34,847 nt of DNA. It comes from Gemmataceae bacterium (lineage in GTDB: Bacteria; Planctomycetota; Planctomycetia; Gemmatales; Gemmataceae). Positions 7,507 to 15,705 of this stretch are shown one piece after another (the stretch's first letter is position 1; every line of letters starts with the position of its first letter). The stretch covers positions 1-34,847 of the forward strand of contig JAQGHQ010000291.1 of NCBI GenBank assembly GCA_028288765.1, read 5' to 3'. The notes under the pieces were generated by a model. The model saw only the letters and a program-made list of their open reading frames with translations. It did not search any database and had not been told where the DNA came from. The translations under genes and the position numbers were made by a program.

Positions 7507-8492
7507 TTCATCGCCTTCGCCAGTTCCTCGATGTTGGCCCGCATCTTTCGCTCGTACCAGTCGGCCGTTAGTGCCGCCGGGTTGGCCGTTTCCAGCGGGT
7601 CGATCTCGACTGCCGCGGCGTCCGCGAGCCCCTTCCGCCTCAGTTCGTTCAACACCGTTTCGGCCGACGTATTCGCTGTATACTGCGGCTCGATCGCGAT
7701 CAACCGGACTTTGCCATCCCGGCACTTCTTGAGCAACTGGTTCAGCTCGTCCTGGTTCGGCTCGGACCCCGGCTTCTTCTGGACAACCCCCTCGATCGTC
7801 AACCCGAAGTCCTTTGCGAAGTACGCAAGCGACTCGTGGAATGTCACCAGTCGGCGGTCCTTCTTGTCCTTGAGCAGGTCCACCCCGTCCGCCTTGAGCT
7901 TACGCAGCTTTGCCACGTACTCGGCCGCCCGGCGGTCATAATTTGCCGCGTTCGACGGGTCCGCGACCTTCAGCTCGTCGCGGATGCCTTCGGTCATGAT
8001 GACGGCGAAGTCGGGACTGAGCCAGATGTGCGGATCGCTGGCGTGTTCGTGCGGGTGATCGTGCCCGTGGTCGTGGTGGCATTCCCCTTCGAGCAGGCGG
8101 TCGGCGGGAATACGGGCACCGAGGTTGATGACCTTCAAGCTCTTGTTCCCACTCCCCCGCTGAAGTTTCGTGGCCAACTCCTCGTCGAGATCCAGGCCGT
8201 TGATGAAGAGAAGGTTGGCGTTGCGGATTAGTCGGGCCTCGATGTCGGTCGGGTTGAAATCGTGCGGCCCGGTGGTGGTCATCATGCTCCTGACAACCGC
8301 ATCATCCCCGGCAACATTCGAGGCGAAACAATAGAGGGGGGCAAAGGAGACGGCCACCTTCGGCCCCTTATGGTCCTTCGGCCAGTCGGAGTCCGTCCCG
8401 CACCCCAGCCCGAGCAACGGGAGAAGAGCTGCGAGGACCGCGACGAATGTGCCGGCAAGTACGCGATTGGCGGAGCTGCGAGGACCCACCAT
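7503..8492 (-). CDS. Zinc/manganese-binding ABC lipoprotein (ZnuA-like)
   Basis: Substrate-binding protein of cluster 9 metal importers, anchored outside the cytoplasmic membrane by lipid. The signal peptide ends in the lipobox LGLGC with C31. Expected metal ligands are H77 (GPHDFNPT), H155 (DPHIWLSP), H219 (TFHESLAYF) and D298 (EIDPL). The flexible histidine-rich loop between the first two ligands, HHDHGHDHPHEH (139-150), is typical of zinc rather than manganese binders. Length 329 is normal. It is the first gene of a two-gene unit with the ATPase, overlapping by four bases. A promoter with a dyad over its -10 box lies just upstream (8520-8563), which suggests metal-dependent repression. Confidence 0.93.
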   Translation of the reverse strand: MVGPRSSANRVLAGTFVAVLAALLPLLGLGCGTDSDWPKDHKGPKVAVSFAPLYCFASNVAGDDAVVRSMMTTTGPHDFNPTDIEARLIRNANLLFINGLDLDEELATKLQRGSGNKSLKVINLGARIPADRLLEGECHHDHGHDHPHEHASDPHIWLSPDFAVIMTEGIRDELKVADPSNAANYDRRAAEYVAKLRKLKADGVDLLKDKKDRRLVTFHESLAYFAKDFGLTIEGVVQKKPGSEPNQDELNQLLKKCRDGKVRLIAIEPQYTANTSAETVLNELRRKGLADAAAVEIDPLETANPAALTADWYERKMRANIEELAKAMK

Positions 8493-8519
8493 GACTGCAC
8501 CCTATTCCGGGATAACTTC

Positions 8520-8563
8520 GTAAAACCGATGCTGATTTTACTCGACGTCCGGCAACCCGACAA
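8520..8563 (-). promoter_or_regulatory. Promoter with overlapping Zur/Fur-like dyad
   Basis: Read on the minus strand: -35 TTGTCG (8558-8563), a 17-base spacer, -10 TAAAAT (8535-8540). The -10 box lies inside a 22-base interrupted dyad, GTAAAA-N10-TTTTAC (8520-8541), in which 7 of 11 base pairs match. The lipoprotein start codon is 28 bases further on. A metal-responsive repressor bound here would block polymerase; the identity of that repressor is inferred only from the genes controlled. Confidence 0.55.
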
Positions 8564-8662
8564 GGGGAGAGGTTGTAACGATCGGGCGGTCACGGCAGTT
8601 GATCGGGGCGGCACCACTCGTCTTGATGATACTCTTCCTCGCTTCCCAACCGGGAGCACCCG

Positions 8663-9742
8663 ATGAACACCGCACTTGCCCTCACCTTCGCCGCGCTTTC
8701 CGTTACCCCCGAGCGCCCCGACTCCACTGCCGCGGCCGATGACACCAAGGAGATGATTAGCAAAGGGCTCGACTGGCTCGCCAAGCAGCAAGCAGCGGAC
8801 GGAAGCTGGTCCGGGAACAATGGCATCTTCCCGGCTGCGATTACCGCTCTTGCCGGGACGGCACTGCTGATGGAAGGGAGTACACTCGGCGAAGGGAAGT
8901 ATGCCGGGCACATTCGCAAGGCCGTGGGGTGGTTCATTAAGAACGCCCGGCCGAGCGGACTGCTCGTCCCGGCGGGTAACTCGGTCGAGAACGGCCGGTA
9001 CATGGTCTCGCACGGGTACGCATTGATATTCCTGGGCTGTGCTTACGGCGAGGAAGACGACGGACCCTGTCGGGAGGAACTTGGCAAAGTGCTTCAAAAG
9101 GCCATCGCTTTTACGGCCGACGCTCAGACCGAACGCGGCGGGTGGGGGTTCCTCATGGCAGCGGAGGGGTCCGGGATCGACGAGACCCATGCGACAGCCG
9201 TGGTCCTCCAGGGGCTTCTCGCCGCCAGAGCAAGTGGCCTTCCAGTTTCAAAAACGATCCTCGACAAGGCCCAGCAGTATTTCGACACCGCGACCCGACC
9301 GGACGGAGGGGTCGTACCGACTCTGGCCAGTGGCCCGGAGGGTAGCAGCGAGGCGATGATCACGGCCGAGGCGGCGGTATGTGCCCTCCGATCTCGGCCG
9401 TCGTCCGCCCGCCTCGTCCGGTGGGTGGTGTTCGCGGCCAGGAGCCGCGACCCGGACCTGAAAAGGAACCAGGGTACGAACGTCATACTTCAGCACTTCA
9501 ACTTCGCCCGCGTGGCTTACGCCCTGGGGAATGAGGGCCACCGGCTGCTTGACCCTGAAGTGAAAGAATCGGATCTGGTGATGTGGGACGTCTACCGGAA
9601 AGCGTTGTACCGAAATCTGAAGAACGCCCAGCGACCCGACGGCAGCTGGCCGGACCCCGTCATCGGACCGACGTACTTCGCGTCACTGGGCCTGATCATC
9701 CTTCAGCTCGACAAGGGATATCTCCCATTCTTCTCGCGGTAA
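8663..9742 (+). CDS. Prenyltransferase/squalene-oxidase repeat protein
   Basis: Predicted alpha/alpha-toroid protein. The repeats are visible as QQAADGSWSG (49-58), ITALAGTALL, ERGGWGF, THATAVVLQGL, RPDGGVVP and finally AQRPDGSWPDP, the QW-type motifs of terpene cyclases and related repeat proteins. The catalytic DxDD of squalene-hopene cyclases is not seen, so it is more likely a binding or structural member than a cyclase. A short hydrophobic N-terminus (NTALALTFAALSVTP) suggests export. Length 359. The ATG at 8663 follows GGGAG by six bases. Proteins of this type are frequent in planctomycetes; the function is unknown. It is divergent from the metal importer. Confidence 0.82.
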   Translation: MNTALALTFAALSVTPERPDSTAAADDTKEMISKGLDWLAKQQAADGSWSGNNGIFPAAITALAGTALLMEGSTLGEGKYAGHIRKAVGWFIKNARPSGLLVPAGNSVENGRYMVSHGYALIFLGCAYGEEDDGPCREELGKVLQKAIAFTADAQTERGGWGFLMAAEGSGIDETHATAVVLQGLLAARASGLPVSKTILDKAQQYFDTATRPDGGVVPTLASGPEGSSEAMITAEAAVCALRSRPSSARLVRWVVFAARSRDPDLKRNQGTNVILQHFNFARVAYALGNEGHRLLDPEVKESDLVMWDVYRKALYRNLKNAQRPDGSWPDPVIGPTYFASLGLIILQLDKGYLPFFSR

Positions 9743-9891
9743 GGAAGTGGGGAGGAAACCGCCTCTCGCCCTCCCCTCCCCTTCACGATTCCTTCAAGCC
9801 CCTTGCGTTTGCCCCACCTGTCGGCCACAATACCCGCGGATCAAGGGCGTCCTCTCCCCCCGGCGCCCGCGGCCGGAGTGGATTGAATCGC

Positions 9892-10635
9892 ATGCTCATA
9901 TACCCCGCTATCGACCTGCTCGACGGCCGTTGCGTGCGGCTCCGACAGGGCGATTACTCGCGGGAAACCGTGTTTTCCGACGACCCCGCGGCGGTCGCCC
10001 GCCGGTGGGTCGAACTCGGGGCCGATCGCCTGCACATCGTCGACCTCGACGGGGCCAAGGCCGGGAAACCGGTCAACGGCCCCGTCATCCGCAAGATCGT
10101 CGAAGCCGCCCGGGTGCCTTGCCAGCTCGGCGGCGGCCTCCGCACCGACGACGACCTGTCCGCCGCATTCGACTGGGGGGTCCGCTGGGCCGTCCTCGGG
10201 ACACGTGCGATCCAGGACCCCGGGTGGGTCCGGTCCGCTGCAACGCGGAACCCGGATCGGGTGGTACTGGGCGTCGACGCGAAGGACGGGTTCGTCGCCA
10301 CGGACGGGTGGCTGACGGTGTCGCGGGTGAAAGCGGTGGACCTGGCCCGGCAGGTGTCGGACGCCCCGCTCGCGGCGGTGGTGTACACGGACATCGCCAA
10401 GGACGGCATGATGAGCGGGCCGAACTTCGAGGCCCTGGCCGAGATGCAGGCGGCGGTTCCGCTGCCTGTGATTGCTTCCGGCGGGGTATGTACCCTGGAT
10501 CACGTCGAGCGGCTGGTGACGGCTGGTACCCCCGGCTGCATCATCGGCCGCGCGCTGTACGAAGGCAGTCTCGATCTGTCAGCTGTTCTGGCCCTGACCC
10601 GGGCGACGACCAGACCCGACAGGCGACTCCTCTGA
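9892..10635 (+). CDS. hisA: ProFAR isomerase HisA
   Basis: 1-(5-phosphoribosyl)-5-[(5-phosphoribosylamino)methylideneamino]imidazole-4-carboxamide isomerase, a TIM-barrel enzyme of histidine synthesis. The N-terminal IYPAIDLLDGRCVRLRQGDY holds the first catalytic aspartate; LHIVDLDGAKAG and LGGGLRTDDD are phosphate-site strands, and VYTDIAKDGMMSGPN carries the second catalytic aspartate. VIASGGV and GCIIGRALYEG complete the phosphate grip. Start at the ATG at 9892, which gives 247 residues; the frame is open far upstream but only as shadow. No other histidine genes adjoin it. A short, arginine-rich end (TRPDRRLL) is unremarkable. Confidence 0.96.
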   Translation: MLIYPAIDLLDGRCVRLRQGDYSRETVFSDDPAAVARRWVELGADRLHIVDLDGAKAGKPVNGPVIRKIVEAARVPCQLGGGLRTDDDLSAAFDWGVRWAVLGTRAIQDPGWVRSAATRNPDRVVLGVDAKDGFVATDGWLTVSRVKAVDLARQVSDAPLAAVVYTDIAKDGMMSGPNFEALAEMQAAVPLPVIASGGVCTLDHVERLVTAGTPGCIIGRALYEGSLDLSAVLALTRATTRPDRRLL

Positions 10636-10946
10636 CGCGCCGTCCCGCGGCGGATTCCCGCCGCGAGGCGCACGCCGCCGAGCCTCCTCCTCGCTGGCCG
10701 CCGTCCTGTACCCGGCGATTTCCGGGTGGAGGTTCGTGGCTGCGGAAAAGTAGGTCACTCGCTCCGCGAGTGAATGTTTCTGGGTCCGGCCCGAGCCCGC
10801 GTCTCGCCGAGAGCGATCGGGTTCCCGGGTCCTGTCAGAAACGACGGCTCGAGGAGCGAGTCGCCTACTTTATAACTCAGTCTCGTCTCCAACCGGCTCC
10901 GGCCGACGTGCATCAGGGCCATCCTTTCCCTAGAGGAGGGCCGTTC
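10636..10946. repeat. Gap with long interrupted palindrome
   Basis: Between hisA and the EF-G paralogue. AAAGTAGGTCACTCGCTCC (10747-10765) pairs with 10853-10871 at 17 of 19 positions, and inside these GTTTCTG (10776-10782) pairs with CAGAAAC (10836-10842), so about 125 bases can fold into one interrupted stem. The rest shows no gene. The ribosome binding site AGGAGGG (10934-10940) for the next gene lies at the right edge. Confidence 0.75.
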
Positions 10947-13097
10947 ATGGCCGTCAAGCATCTGGTGGAGAACGTCCGGGACATTGCACTCGTCGGGCAC
11001 CGCGCCGCGGGCAAGACCAGCCTGGCCGATGCCCTGCTCTACGAGGCCCACGCGGTCGACCGGTTGGGGAGCGTGGACGACGGGACCTCGGTCGGCGACT
11101 TCGACGAGGAGGAGCACAAACACCACTTCTCCATCGACACCCACGTCCTGCACGCCGACCACGACGGGAAGCATCTGAACATCCTCGACGCCCCCGGCTC
11201 GCCCGACTTCATCGGGGCCGCGCTGGAAGCCCTGGCCGCCGTCGAGACCGCGGTGGTCGTCGTGTCCGCCGTCAACGGGATCGAGGTCAACACCCGGCGG
11301 ATGTTCGCCGAGGCGGGAAAGAAGGGCCTCTCCCGGGCGATCGTCGTCAACAAGATCGACGCCGAGAAGACGATCGACTTCCGCGAACTGGTGGCCGCGA
11401 TCCAGGCCTCGCTGGGCAAGAACTGCGTCCTGTTCAACGTCCCGGACGCGGTCGGCCCGGCCTTCGGGAACGTCATCTGCCTACTCGACCCGCCGGAAAA
11501 GATGCCCGCGACGTGCCCGGTCGATACCCATGCCGCCCGCCAACAGCTGATCGACGCCGTGGTCGAGTCCGACGAAGCCCTCATGGAGAAGTATCTGACC
11601 GACGGGAACGTGACGGTTGCGGAGTTGGAGGCCGACGTCACCCGGGCCCTCGACGCCGGCACGCTCATCCCGATCTTCTGTACGTCGGCGAAGAAGGACA
11701 AGGGGATCAAGGAGCTGCTCGACGCCCTGGGCAAGTACGGGCTCTCGCCGGTGTTCAGTCGGAAGCGGCTGGAGGGGCTCCAGATCGGCGCGAACGGCTC
11801 GGTCCACCAGCTGGAGCCGACCGAGCAGGAGGAGTTCGTCGCCCAGGTGTTCAAGGTGGTGAACGACAAGTTCGTCGGCCACCTGAGCTTCATCCGGGTG
11901 ATCGCCGGGAGGCTCCAGAACAACCACAACGTGGTCAACCTCCGGACCGGGCAGACACTCCGGGTCGGGCATCTTCTGGAAGCCCAGGGGAAGGCGACGG
12001 TCCAGGTCCACGGGGCCGGGCCGGGCGGCATCGTCGCGATCGCCAAGGTCGAGGGGCTCGAGATCGGCGACACGATCGCGTACACGAACACCGCCCCCCA
12101 GCTGCCGCCGCCGACCTTCCCCACCCCGATGTTCGGGCTGGCCGTCGAACCGAAGAACCGCGGCGACGAGCAGAAGATTTCCGCCGGTCTGCACAAGATC
12201 GCCGAGGAAGACCCGACGGTGAGGGTCGCCCACGACCCGCAGACGCACGAGCTCGTGATCAGCGGGGTGAGCCAGCTGCACCTGGAGATCATCCGGGAAC
12301 GGCTGAAGGCCCGGTTCGGGGTGGAGGTAGTGACCAAGGAGCCGAAGATCCCGTACCGCGAGACGATCGTGGGCGACGGGGCCGGCGACCACCGGCACAA
12401 GAAGCAGACCGGCGGCCGGGGGCAGTTCGCCGAGGTCCACATGCGGATGTACGCACTCTCCCGTGACATCAAGACCCAGGCCCAGTGCGAGGCCGAGTTC
12501 GCGAACAAGAGCCGGTTCGAGAAGATGCGGTCGTGTCACTACGACCCGGGGCTCAACTTCGCCTTCATCGACCACATTGTCGGCGGGACGATCCCGAACA
12601 ACTTCCTCCCGGCCATCGAAAAGGGGTGCAAGGAGGTCATGGAGCGCGGCGCGCTGGCCGGGTACCGCATCCAGGACATCGCGGTGGAGGTCTACTTCGG
12701 CAAATACCACGACGTGGACTCGTCCGAGGCGGCGTTCAAGACGGCGGCCCGGCACGCCTTCCGGAAGGCGTTCATGACCGCCCGGCCGGCGCTGTTGGAA
12801 CCGATCGTGAAACTCGAGATCACGGTCCCGGCGAAGTACACCGGGGCGGTCCTAGGCGACCTGCCGACGAAGCGGGCGCACGTCGAGAACCAGGACAGCC
12901 TGCCCGGCGACACGACGGTGATCTACGCCCGGGCCCCGCTCGCCGAGGTCGCCCGGTACGCCGCCCAGCTCGGCGGGATCACCCAGGGCCAGGGCTCCTA
13001 CGCGATGGAACTGAGCCACTACGAGATGGTCCCGGCGGGTGTCCAGCAGCAGATCGTCGGCCGGTCCCGGCTCGCGGCCGAGGAGGACGAGGAGTAG
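10947..13097 (+). CDS. Elongation factor G-like GTPase (paralogue)
   Basis: Five-domain translational GTPase of 716 residues that resembles the EF-G II / EF-G-2 group rather than canonical EF-G. The P-loop is GHRAAGKTS (17-25) instead of GHIDAGKTT, switch II is DAPGSPDF (81-88) instead of DTPGHVDF, and the RGITI of switch I is replaced by HKHHFSID (57-64). G4 is normal, NKID (135-138). Domain IV is clear from KKQTGGRGQFAEV, and PTKRAHVENQD matches the domain V region. The tail is acidic (EEDEE). Loss of the switch II histidine position suggests altered GTP hydrolysis; whether it translocates ribosomes, recycles them or does neither cannot be told. AGGAGGG supports the ATG at 10947. It stands alone, not in a str operon. 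Confidence 0.93.
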   Translation: MAVKHLVENVRDIALVGHRAAGKTSLADALLYEAHAVDRLGSVDDGTSVGDFDEEEHKHHFSIDTHVLHADHDGKHLNILDAPGSPDFIGAALEALAAVETAVVVVSAVNGIEVNTRRMFAEAGKKGLSRAIVVNKIDAEKTIDFRELVAAIQASLGKNCVLFNVPDAVGPAFGNVICLLDPPEKMPATCPVDTHAARQQLIDAVVESDEALMEKYLTDGNVTVAELEADVTRALDAGTLIPIFCTSAKKDKGIKELLDALGKYGLSPVFSRKRLEGLQIGANGSVHQLEPTEQEEFVAQVFKVVNDKFVGHLSFIRVIAGRLQNNHNVVNLRTGQTLRVGHLLEAQGKATVQVHGAGPGGIVAIAKVEGLEIGDTIAYTNTAPQLPPPTFPTPMFGLAVEPKNRGDEQKISAGLHKIAEEDPTVRVAHDPQTHELVISGVSQLHLEIIRERLKARFGVEVVTKEPKIPYRETIVGDGAGDHRHKKQTGGRGQFAEVHMRMYALSRDIKTQAQCEAEFANKSRFEKMRSCHYDPGLNFAFIDHIVGGTIPNNFLPAIEKGCKEVMERGALAGYRIQDIAVEVYFGKYHDVDSSEAAFKTAARHAFRKAFMTARPALLEPIVKLEITVPAKYTGAVLGDLPTKRAHVENQDSLPGDTTVIYARAPLAEVARYAAQLGGITQGQGSYAMELSHYEMVPAGVQQQIVGRSRLAAEEDEE

Positions 13098-13114
13098 CCC
13101 CGCCCCGACAATGG

Positions 13115-13139
13115 GAGCCCGGGAACTCGTCCCGGGCTC
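13115..13139 (+). terminator. Terminator-like hairpin after EF-G paralogue
   Basis: GAGCCCGGGA (13115-13124) pairs perfectly with TCCCGGGCTC (13130-13139) across a five-base loop, 18 bases past the stop codon. No T-run follows, so termination is plausible but not certain. Confidence 0.6.
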
Positions 13140-13286
13140 ATCTCCGCGGTCCCCGTTGGAACCGACGACGCCGGTTGTCCGCACTACCCTGGGGGCGAAT
13201 AATAGCCCCGGGCGAGAGCCCAGTGCCGCCGGCCGCAGTGGTTGTACGGGATTGAGTAGAGAAAGCCCCGTGGCGGCATCACGTCC

Positions 13287-13307
13287 TCCCGTTTGTCGCA
13301 AACGGGA
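13287..13307. promoter_or_regulatory. Perfect 9-bp dyad upstream of exbB
   Basis: TCCCGTTTG-TCG-CAAACGGGA is a perfect palindrome with a three-base centre, 82 bases before the exbB start codon. It could be a repressor operator for the energy-transduction cluster or an RNA hairpin in the leader. Nothing else was recognised between 13140 and 13389. Confidence 0.45.
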
Positions 13308-13389
13308 TCCTTGTTCCGGTGTCTGGGATCGATAATGCTACCGATATGAGCACGGTCCCCCACTTCACTTCCGTCCCGGTGAGCTCCGC

Positions 13390-14112
13390 ATGCAAGCGGT
13401 ACAAGACTTCTTCGTCGGCGAGTGGTACTTCTCCGTCCCGCTAGTCGTGATGTCCCTGATCGCCGCCGCCCTGGTCATCTGGCGGCTGCTCCTGAACGTG
13501 TCCGCCCGGACCGACATGGACGACTTCCTCCCCGTATTCCAGGAGACGCTCCGGAAGCGCGGGGTGAAGGGGGCGATCGAGCTGTGCAAGGAGGAGAAGG
13601 GGCTGATCCCGAGCCGGCTGTTCGTGGCCGGGCTGGAGGCGTCCGACCAGGGGGCCGCGGCAATGCGGCGGAGCATGGCGAACGAGGCCGAGCTGGAGAT
13701 CCTGCCCCGGCTCCAGTTCCTCCTCGCCCCGATCCTGGCCATCGCCAAGATCGCCACCATGGTCGGGTTGTTCTTCACCGTCATCTCGATGATCAACACG
13801 TTCGACGCGATCGGCCAGGAGTCGAAGGCGGGCAAGGCGCGGGAGATCGGCGGGCACTCGTCGAAGATCGGCCTCGCCCTGTTCGCCACCGCCCTGGGCC
13901 TGTTCACCGCGATCCCGCTCGTGTTCAGCCACGTCCTGTTCAAGGAGGGCATCACCCGGTTCGAGACGAGGATCAAGGCCGCGTCGCAGAAGCTCGTCAC
14001 CCTGGTGACCAACTTCAAGAAGGACCCGAAGCTGCTCGACCAGAAGAAGGACGACGAGGAGGACGAGAGACCGCCCGCCCGGGCGACCCGGGGGGGCGCG
14101 CGCCGTGGCTAA
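13390..14112 (+). CDS. exbB: MotA/TolQ/ExbB-family proton channel
   Basis: Inner-membrane proton-channel subunit that works with ExbD. Three membrane segments are visible: about 13-36 (YFSVPLVVMSLIAAALVIW), about 107-133 (LQFLLAPILAIAKIATMVGL and on) and about 160-185 (IGLALFATALGLFTAIPLVF). The last two are the conserved MotA/TolQ/ExbB core, with the long cytoplasmic loop before them. Length 240 with a charged cytoplasmic tail (KKDDEEDERPPARATRG). It overlaps the first ExbD gene by eight bases. The partner is therefore the ExbD pair downstream; what the complex energises is unknown. Confidence 0.92.
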   Translation: MQAVQDFFVGEWYFSVPLVVMSLIAAALVIWRLLLNVSARTDMDDFLPVFQETLRKRGVKGAIELCKEEKGLIPSRLFVAGLEASDQGAAAMRRSMANEAELEILPRLQFLLAPILAIAKIATMVGLFFTVISMINTFDAIGQESKAGKAREIGGHSSKIGLALFATALGLFTAIPLVFSHVLFKEGITRFETRIKAASQKLVTLVTNFKKDPKLLDQKKDDEEDERPPARATRGGARRG

Positions 14113-14851
14113 ACCCCCGAAGGCGTTCGACGTCTGGTTCGTTACCGCGAACACGGTGTACCGGGAGGTGCCGTACCAGGTCGTGGCCGACTGGACCCAG
14201 CAGGGCCGGCTCGCCCCGGCGGACATGCTCCGCTCGGCCGGCAGCCAGGACCCGTGGAAACGGGTCGCGGAGTGGGAGCTGCTCGCGGATTACCTCCCGC
14301 ACCCGGCCGCGGCCGTCGCTTCGGCGGACGGCCCCCCGGCCCCGCAACCGATCGAGATCCAGGAGCCGGCGGACGCCGATTACCACCCACGCCGGCGGCG
14401 GGCGGACGACGACGATGACGTGGACATGATCCCGCTCATCGACATCAGCATGGTGCTCCTCGTCTTCTTCATCATCGTCTCGGCCACGGGCGCACTCTCC
14501 CCGATCGACGTGCCGGACATGCGGTACGCCGGAGAACTGGCCCAGGACGCCGACGCGATCACGATCAGCATCGAGAAGGCGAGCGCGGAGGACGTGTACT
14601 ACTCCGTCCGGTCCGGGAAGTCCGGCCCGACGAAAGAGAACGCCAGGCTGCCGAATCCGGAATCCGCGATCGCCGCGCTCGACTCCCTGCTCGCCGACCG
14701 GACCCGTCCGCCGGAGGTCCGGGTAGCGTGCGCCAAGGACCTGCCGAGCGAGCGGGTGCTGGAACTGGCCCGCGAGCTGAAGAAGCGGATGGACAAGCGG
14801 ATCATCAACTCGTTCGTGGCCACGGTGAACGAGGCCCCGCAGAAGAAATAG
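14105..14851 (+). CDS. exbD: ExbD-family protein with N-terminal GYF-like domain
   Basis: ExbD/TolR partner of the proton channel. The core is the single membrane segment about 108-130, DMIPLIDISMVLLVFFIIVS, with the proton-carrying aspartate D113, followed by an exported domain of about 115 residues. Unlike ordinary ExbD (about 140 residues, a short cytoplasmic start) it carries about 100 residues ahead of the membrane segment. Residues 8-60 fit a GYF_2-like domain: FDVWFVTANTVYREVPYQVV, ADWTQQGRLAPADML, then DPWKRVAEW. An acidic-basic linker RRRRADDDDD precedes the membrane. The GTG start overlaps exbB by eight bases. The GYF-like part would lie in the cytoplasm and could bind a proline-rich or cytoplasmic partner; that is inference. 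Confidence 0.88.
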   Translation: MAKPPKAFDVWFVTANTVYREVPYQVVADWTQQGRLAPADMLRSAGSQDPWKRVAEWELLADYLPHPAAAVASADGPPAPQPIEIQEPADADYHPRRRRADDDDDVDMIPLIDISMVLLVFFIIVSATGALSPIDVPDMRYAGELAQDADAITISIEKASAEDVYYSVRSGKSGPTKENARLPNPESAIAALDSLLADRTRPPEVRVACAKDLPSERVLELARELKKRMDKRIINSFVATVNEAPQKK

Positions 14852-14857
14852 TCACAC

Positions 14858-14983
14858 GTCATAAAGTCGTAAAGTCATAACGTCGGAATCCCTTGCGTCG
14901 GGCCCACAACCAACACCGCCAGCGATTCCGCCCAGTTCTTACGACTTTAGACTTTACGACTTTACGACTTTGGACTTTACGAC
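14858..14983. repeat. Inverted repeat built of AAAGTCGT units
   Basis: The left side 14858-14890 contains AAAGTCGTAAAGTCATAACG and GTCGGAATC; the right side 14924-14983 contains GATTCCG and four ACGACTTT-like units in the opposite orientation. Arms are imperfect but extensive. It lies between the two exbD genes, so a long RNA hairpin would form inside the presumed operon and could lower expression of the second gene. Confidence 0.75.
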
Positions 14984-14997
14984 CCCGGTGCCGATTT

Positions 14998-15624
14998 ATG
15001 TCCACCTGGCAAGTCCGGGCCGAAGGCTCTCCCACCGCCGTGGTCGTCCCGTCCGCTACGGACATCCTTTCCGGCCTGCGCGACGGCATCTGGCTCCCGA
15101 CCGACGAGGTCAAAGGGCCGACCGACGCCGCGTGGACCGCGATCGAGGCGCACCCGGCGTTCGAGGAGGCGGCGGCCGAGCTGGAGCTGCCCCCGCCCGA
15201 GCCGCCCGACGAGACGCACCTCGACATGAACCCCCTGATCGATGTGTGTCTCGTGCTGCTGATCTTCTTTATCCTCACGATCACTTACGCCTCGCTGGAG
15301 CGGGCGATCGACGTACCCCAGGACACGCCCGAGGAGAAAGGGAGCAGCACCACCAAGGTCGAGTACAAGGACATCAAGGACCGGGTGTTCCGGGTGACCG
15401 CCCGGATGGACGGCGAGCAGCCGGTGATCAAGCTCGAGGCCGACGTGGTGAAGGTGGAAGAACTCGAGGACAAGATGAAGCAGGTGATCGACCGGACCGG
15501 GCGGAGCGAAATGCTGCTCGATATCGACGGGAACGTCCCCTGGGGCATTCAGACCGCGATCATGGATGCGGCCAAGGGGAACAAGGTCCACAACATTCTG
15601 TGCCGGCCGAAGCCGCGGAAGTGA
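14998..15624 (+). CDS. exbD: Second ExbD-family protein with GYF-like N-terminus
   Basis: Second ExbD/TolR homologue. The membrane segment (about 77-98) is MNPLIDVCLVLLIFFILTIT with aspartate D82 in the same place as D113 of its neighbour. The exported domain follows (VFRVTARMDGEQPVIKLEAD, then MLLDIDGNVPWGIQTAIMDA). The first 55 residues again read as a GYF_2-like unit: STWQVRAEG, DILSGLRDGIWLPTDEVKG, DAAWTAIEAHPAFEE. The ATG at 14998 gives 208 residues and excludes the AAAGTCGT repeat from the gene; a longer frame from 14893 would run through that repeat and is rejected. ExbD proteins act as dimers, so the two may form a heterodimer around one ExbB. Confidence 0.88.
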   Translation: MSTWQVRAEGSPTAVVVPSATDILSGLRDGIWLPTDEVKGPTDAAWTAIEAHPAFEEAAAELELPPPEPPDETHLDMNPLIDVCLVLLIFFILTITYASLERAIDVPQDTPEEKGSSTTKVEYKDIKDRVFRVTARMDGEQPVIKLEADVVKVEELEDKMKQVIDRTGRSEMLLDIDGNVPWGIQTAIMDAAKGNKVHNILCRPKPRK

Positions 15625-15625
15625 G

Positions 15626-15700
15626 TTTCGGGTTCCATGTTCCACGTCGGAGAAGATCTCTTCCGACGTGGAACGTGGAACCCGAAACGTGGAACCCGAA
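15626..15700. terminator. Bidirectional terminator, 26-bp stem
   Basis: 15626-15651 pairs with 15662-15687 at 25 of 26 positions (core GTTCCACGTCGGA), ten-base loop, followed by a further ACGTGGAACCCGAAA half-copy and AAAAA. It separates the convergent second exbD and the anchored exported protein. On the plus strand there is no T-run; the GTTCCACGT unit looks like a dispersed repeat used as a terminator. Confidence 0.8.
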
Positions 15701-15705
15701 AAAAC

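Noticed and set aside
9747..10946. 400-codon extension upstream of the EF-G paralogue
   Set aside because: The extension is arginine/proline-rich shadow of hisA in another frame; EF-G begins at the ATG at 10947 with AGGAGGG ahead of it.
14893..14997. Earlier start for the second ExbD
   Set aside because: It would translate the AAAGTCGT inverted repeat; ATG at 14998 opens directly onto the GYF-like pattern.
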